Part shown: positions 50,832 to 52,037 of the stretch, piece after piece
How positions within the stretch are numbered: the first letter of the stretch is position 1
How the letters are laid out: every line of letters starts with the position of its first letter
NCBI RefSeq assembly: GCF_003201865.1
Contig: NZ_QJJJ01000030.1
Span: 1 to 52,037, forward strand
Direction of reading: 5' to 3'
From: Methylobacterium sp. B4
GTDB taxonomy: Bacteria; Pseudomonadota; Alphaproteobacteria; Rhizobiales; Beijerinckiaceae
DNA length: 52,037 nt
Translations under genes and position numbers: made by a program
Notes under the pieces: generated by a model
Told to the model about the DNA's origin: nothing
The model's input: only the letters and a program-made list of their open reading frames with translations
The model's database searches: none

Positions 50832-51890
50832 ATGGACCCCGACGACTGGCAGTTGACGGAACGGGTCTGGGCTCGTGCCCGATCCGGCAAGGGCGACCCC
50901 TTCGCGGCGGCCGTGCGGGCTACCCGGATGGCGATGATCATCACCGACCCGCGTCGGCTCGACAATCCGATCGTCTTCGCCAACGACGCCTTCCTGCGGC
51001 TGACGGGCTATACGCGGCTGGACGTGACGGGCCGCAACTGCCGCTTCCTCCAGGGTCCCGACACCGACCTCGACGAGGTGGCCCGAATCCGTGAGGCGAT
51101 CGCCGCGGAGCGCGACGTGAAGTCGGAGCTGCTCAACTACCGCAAGGACGGCTCCACCTTCCACAACGCCGTGTTCATCAGCCCCGTCCACGACGAGGAC
51201 GGCACGCTGCTGTTCTTCTTCGCCTCGCAACTCGATGTCAGCGAGCGCTACGCGCTGGCGCAGGAGCGCGACCGGACGCGGGCCGCCCTCGAAACCAACG
51301 ATCTGCTCCTGCGCGAGGTCGGGCACCGCGCGCGCAACGACCTGCAGATGATCGCCGCGATGCTGGCGCTCCAGAGCAGCAACAGCGGCGATCCGGCGGT
51401 GCGCGCGGCGCTCGGCGAGGCCATCGGCCGGATCGAAGCCCTCGGTGCCCTCTACCGCGAGCCTGTCCACCCGCAGGAAGGCGCCGGCCACGACCTCGCC
51501 GACCTGCTGCGCGAGATCGCCGATACGCTGGTCGCGGCCTCGGGCCGCGCCCATGTCACCCTCGCCTTCGATCTCGCCCCGCTGCGCATCCGCCCGGACG
51601 CGGCGGCCCCCTTGGCGCTGATCCTCAACGAGGTTCTCAGCGCGATCCTCAAGCATGCCGACCCGTCCCAGGCCCTTCGTCTGACGCTGCGCGTCACTCG
51701 GGAGGGAGAGGCGGTGCTGGTCGAGGTCGAGGAGGATGGCAGCGGCACCGCCCTGGAGGCGGACGGCTTTGCAACGACGCTGGTCGATGCGCTGACCCGT
51801 CAGGTCGACGGCACGCGCCAGCTGCGGGAGCGCCAGCCGTCGGGACATGTGATCGCGTTCCGCTTCAAGGCCGCGCGCGTCGCGGCCTGA
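50832..51890 (+). CDS. LOV-domain (blue-light) sensor histidine kinase with degenerate ATP-binding domain
   Basis: A 352-residue soluble protein. Residues about 22-140 are a LOV domain with the flavin-adduct motif GRNCRFLQG (Cys 70), plus NDAFLRLTGYTR and LNYRKDGSTFHN. The helical histidine-kinase part has LLLREVGHRARNDLQMI (His 165), as in HWE/HisKA_2 kinases. The ATP domain departs from consensus: NEVLSAILKHA where NExxxNAxKHA is normal, so the Mg-binding Asn is Ala 271. EEDGSG replaces the usual D-D/N-G, and FATTLV replaces the Gly-rich loop. It may be a weak or dead kinase that still senses light. GGAG lies about 11 bases upstream of ATG 50832. Confidence 0.9.
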   Translation: MDPDDWQLTERVWARARSGKGDPFAAAVRATRMAMIITDPRRLDNPIVFANDAFLRLTGYTRLDVTGRNCRFLQGPDTDLDEVARIREAIAAERDVKSELLNYRKDGSTFHNAVFISPVHDEDGTLLFFFASQLDVSERYALAQERDRTRAALETNDLLLREVGHRARNDLQMIAAMLALQSSNSGDPAVRAALGEAIGRIEALGALYREPVHPQEGAGHDLADLLREIADTLVAASGRAHVTLAFDLAPLRIRPDAAAPLALILNEVLSAILKHADPSQALRLTLRVTREGEAVLVEVEEDGSGTALEADGFATTLVDALTRQVDGTRQLRERQPSGHVIAFRFKAARVAA

Positions 51891-51929
51891 CTTTGCAGGC
51901 GACCGCGCCGGGCGGAGGCGGAGCCTAGG

Positions 51930-52037
51930 TGTTTGATCCCGCGGTGTGGTGGTACGGTTGACCACCATGCTGCGAGGGATGCGCTATGGGCCAGGTTCTC
52001 CATGGAAGCGCCACCACGACGGAGGCAGTCCGTCGCG
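51930..52037 (+). mobile_element. Left end of an IS481-family insertion sequence (cut by window edge)
   Basis: The element appears to start at TGTTTGATCCCGCGGTGTGG (51930). Just before it is CCTAGG (51924-51929), which fits the NCTAGN target that Bordetella IS481 duplicates on insertion. The terminal repeat is followed by the transposase start at 51986. The right end and second target copy are outside the window. Confidence 0.8.
51986..52037 (+). CDS. IS481-family transposase, 5' end
   Basis: ATG 51986 opens MGQVLHGSATTTEAVRR, the N-terminus I recall for one subgroup of IS481 transposases, which continue into a helix-turn-helix and an rve (DDE) core. Only 17 residues are visible and the frame runs off the edge. 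No internal lesion is seen. It is oriented like the LOV gene, which ends 39 bases before the insertion. Confidence 0.82.
   Translation, partial: MGQVLHGSATTTEAVRR

Overview
The window is chromosomal DNA of a GC-rich alphaproteobacterium. Gene content and order, frequent GTG/TTG starts with 4-base start/stop overlaps, a sigma-EcfG-type promoter, HWE/LOV histidine kinases and Rhizobiales-type dispersed hairpin repeats all suggest Methylobacterium/Methylorubrum or a close relative. This assignment is inferred from sequence character and was not checked by a database search. About 45 genes are supported, almost all chromosomal housekeeping or envelope functions. The accessory material consists of short repeats, a repeat-bounded GIY-YIG nuclease cassette and the left end of an IS481-family element at the right edge.

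Layout. 0-8 kb: tail of an unidentified gene, an aliphatic amidase gene (amiE) broken by one missing C, an L,D-transpeptidase, an RND efflux adaptor/pump pair, and the GIY-YIG cassette. 8-12.5 kb: gatC-gatA with small membrane proteins, divergent from a SUKH-ruvX pair, then isonitrile hydratase. 12.5-19 kb: a minus-strand block with a secreted papain-like protein overlapping an SGNH hydrolase, then dprA, plsY, pyrC' (a catalytically dead dihydroorotase) and pyrB. 19-24 kb: a Met-rich secreted protein, a cytochrome b/molybdopterin oxidoreductase pair, and topA. 24-27.5 kb: xre-metK-trmB (minus strand), preceded by a tRNA-Arg(CCU) gene interrupted by a 241-nt group I intron.

27.5-36 kb: an SNase-like protein, an M48 lipoprotein protease, two GT2 glycosyltransferases, a triple-PAS HWE kinase, an Ala/Pro-rich membrane protein, and Fe-superoxide dismutase. 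36-44 kb: a repeat cluster, murJ, haloacid dehalogenase, a glycine-zipper protein, a NodU-type carbamoyltransferase divergent from a beta-PGM-like phosphatase, and small hypotheticals. 44-52 kb: argH divergent from tlpA, nhaA, a PRC-barrel protein behind a GGAAC-N17-CGTT promoter, mepA, a UPF0114 protein, msrA, a LOV-domain kinase with an eroded ATP-binding domain, and the start of the IS481-type element inserted at CCTAGG.

Shared roles: envelope and peptidoglycan upkeep (L,D-transpeptidase, MurJ, MepA, PlsY, RND pump, M48 protease, GT2 pair, IalB-like protein); oxidative and general stress (SodB, MsrA, TlpA, PRC-barrel protein, light/PAS kinases); nucleotide and DNA metabolism (PyrB/PyrC', DprA, TopA, RuvX). 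The strongest second-look items are the repeat-bounded GIY-YIG cassette, the intron-split tRNA, the LOV pseudokinase, the EcfG promoter, the papain-like/SGNH pair and the IS481 junction.
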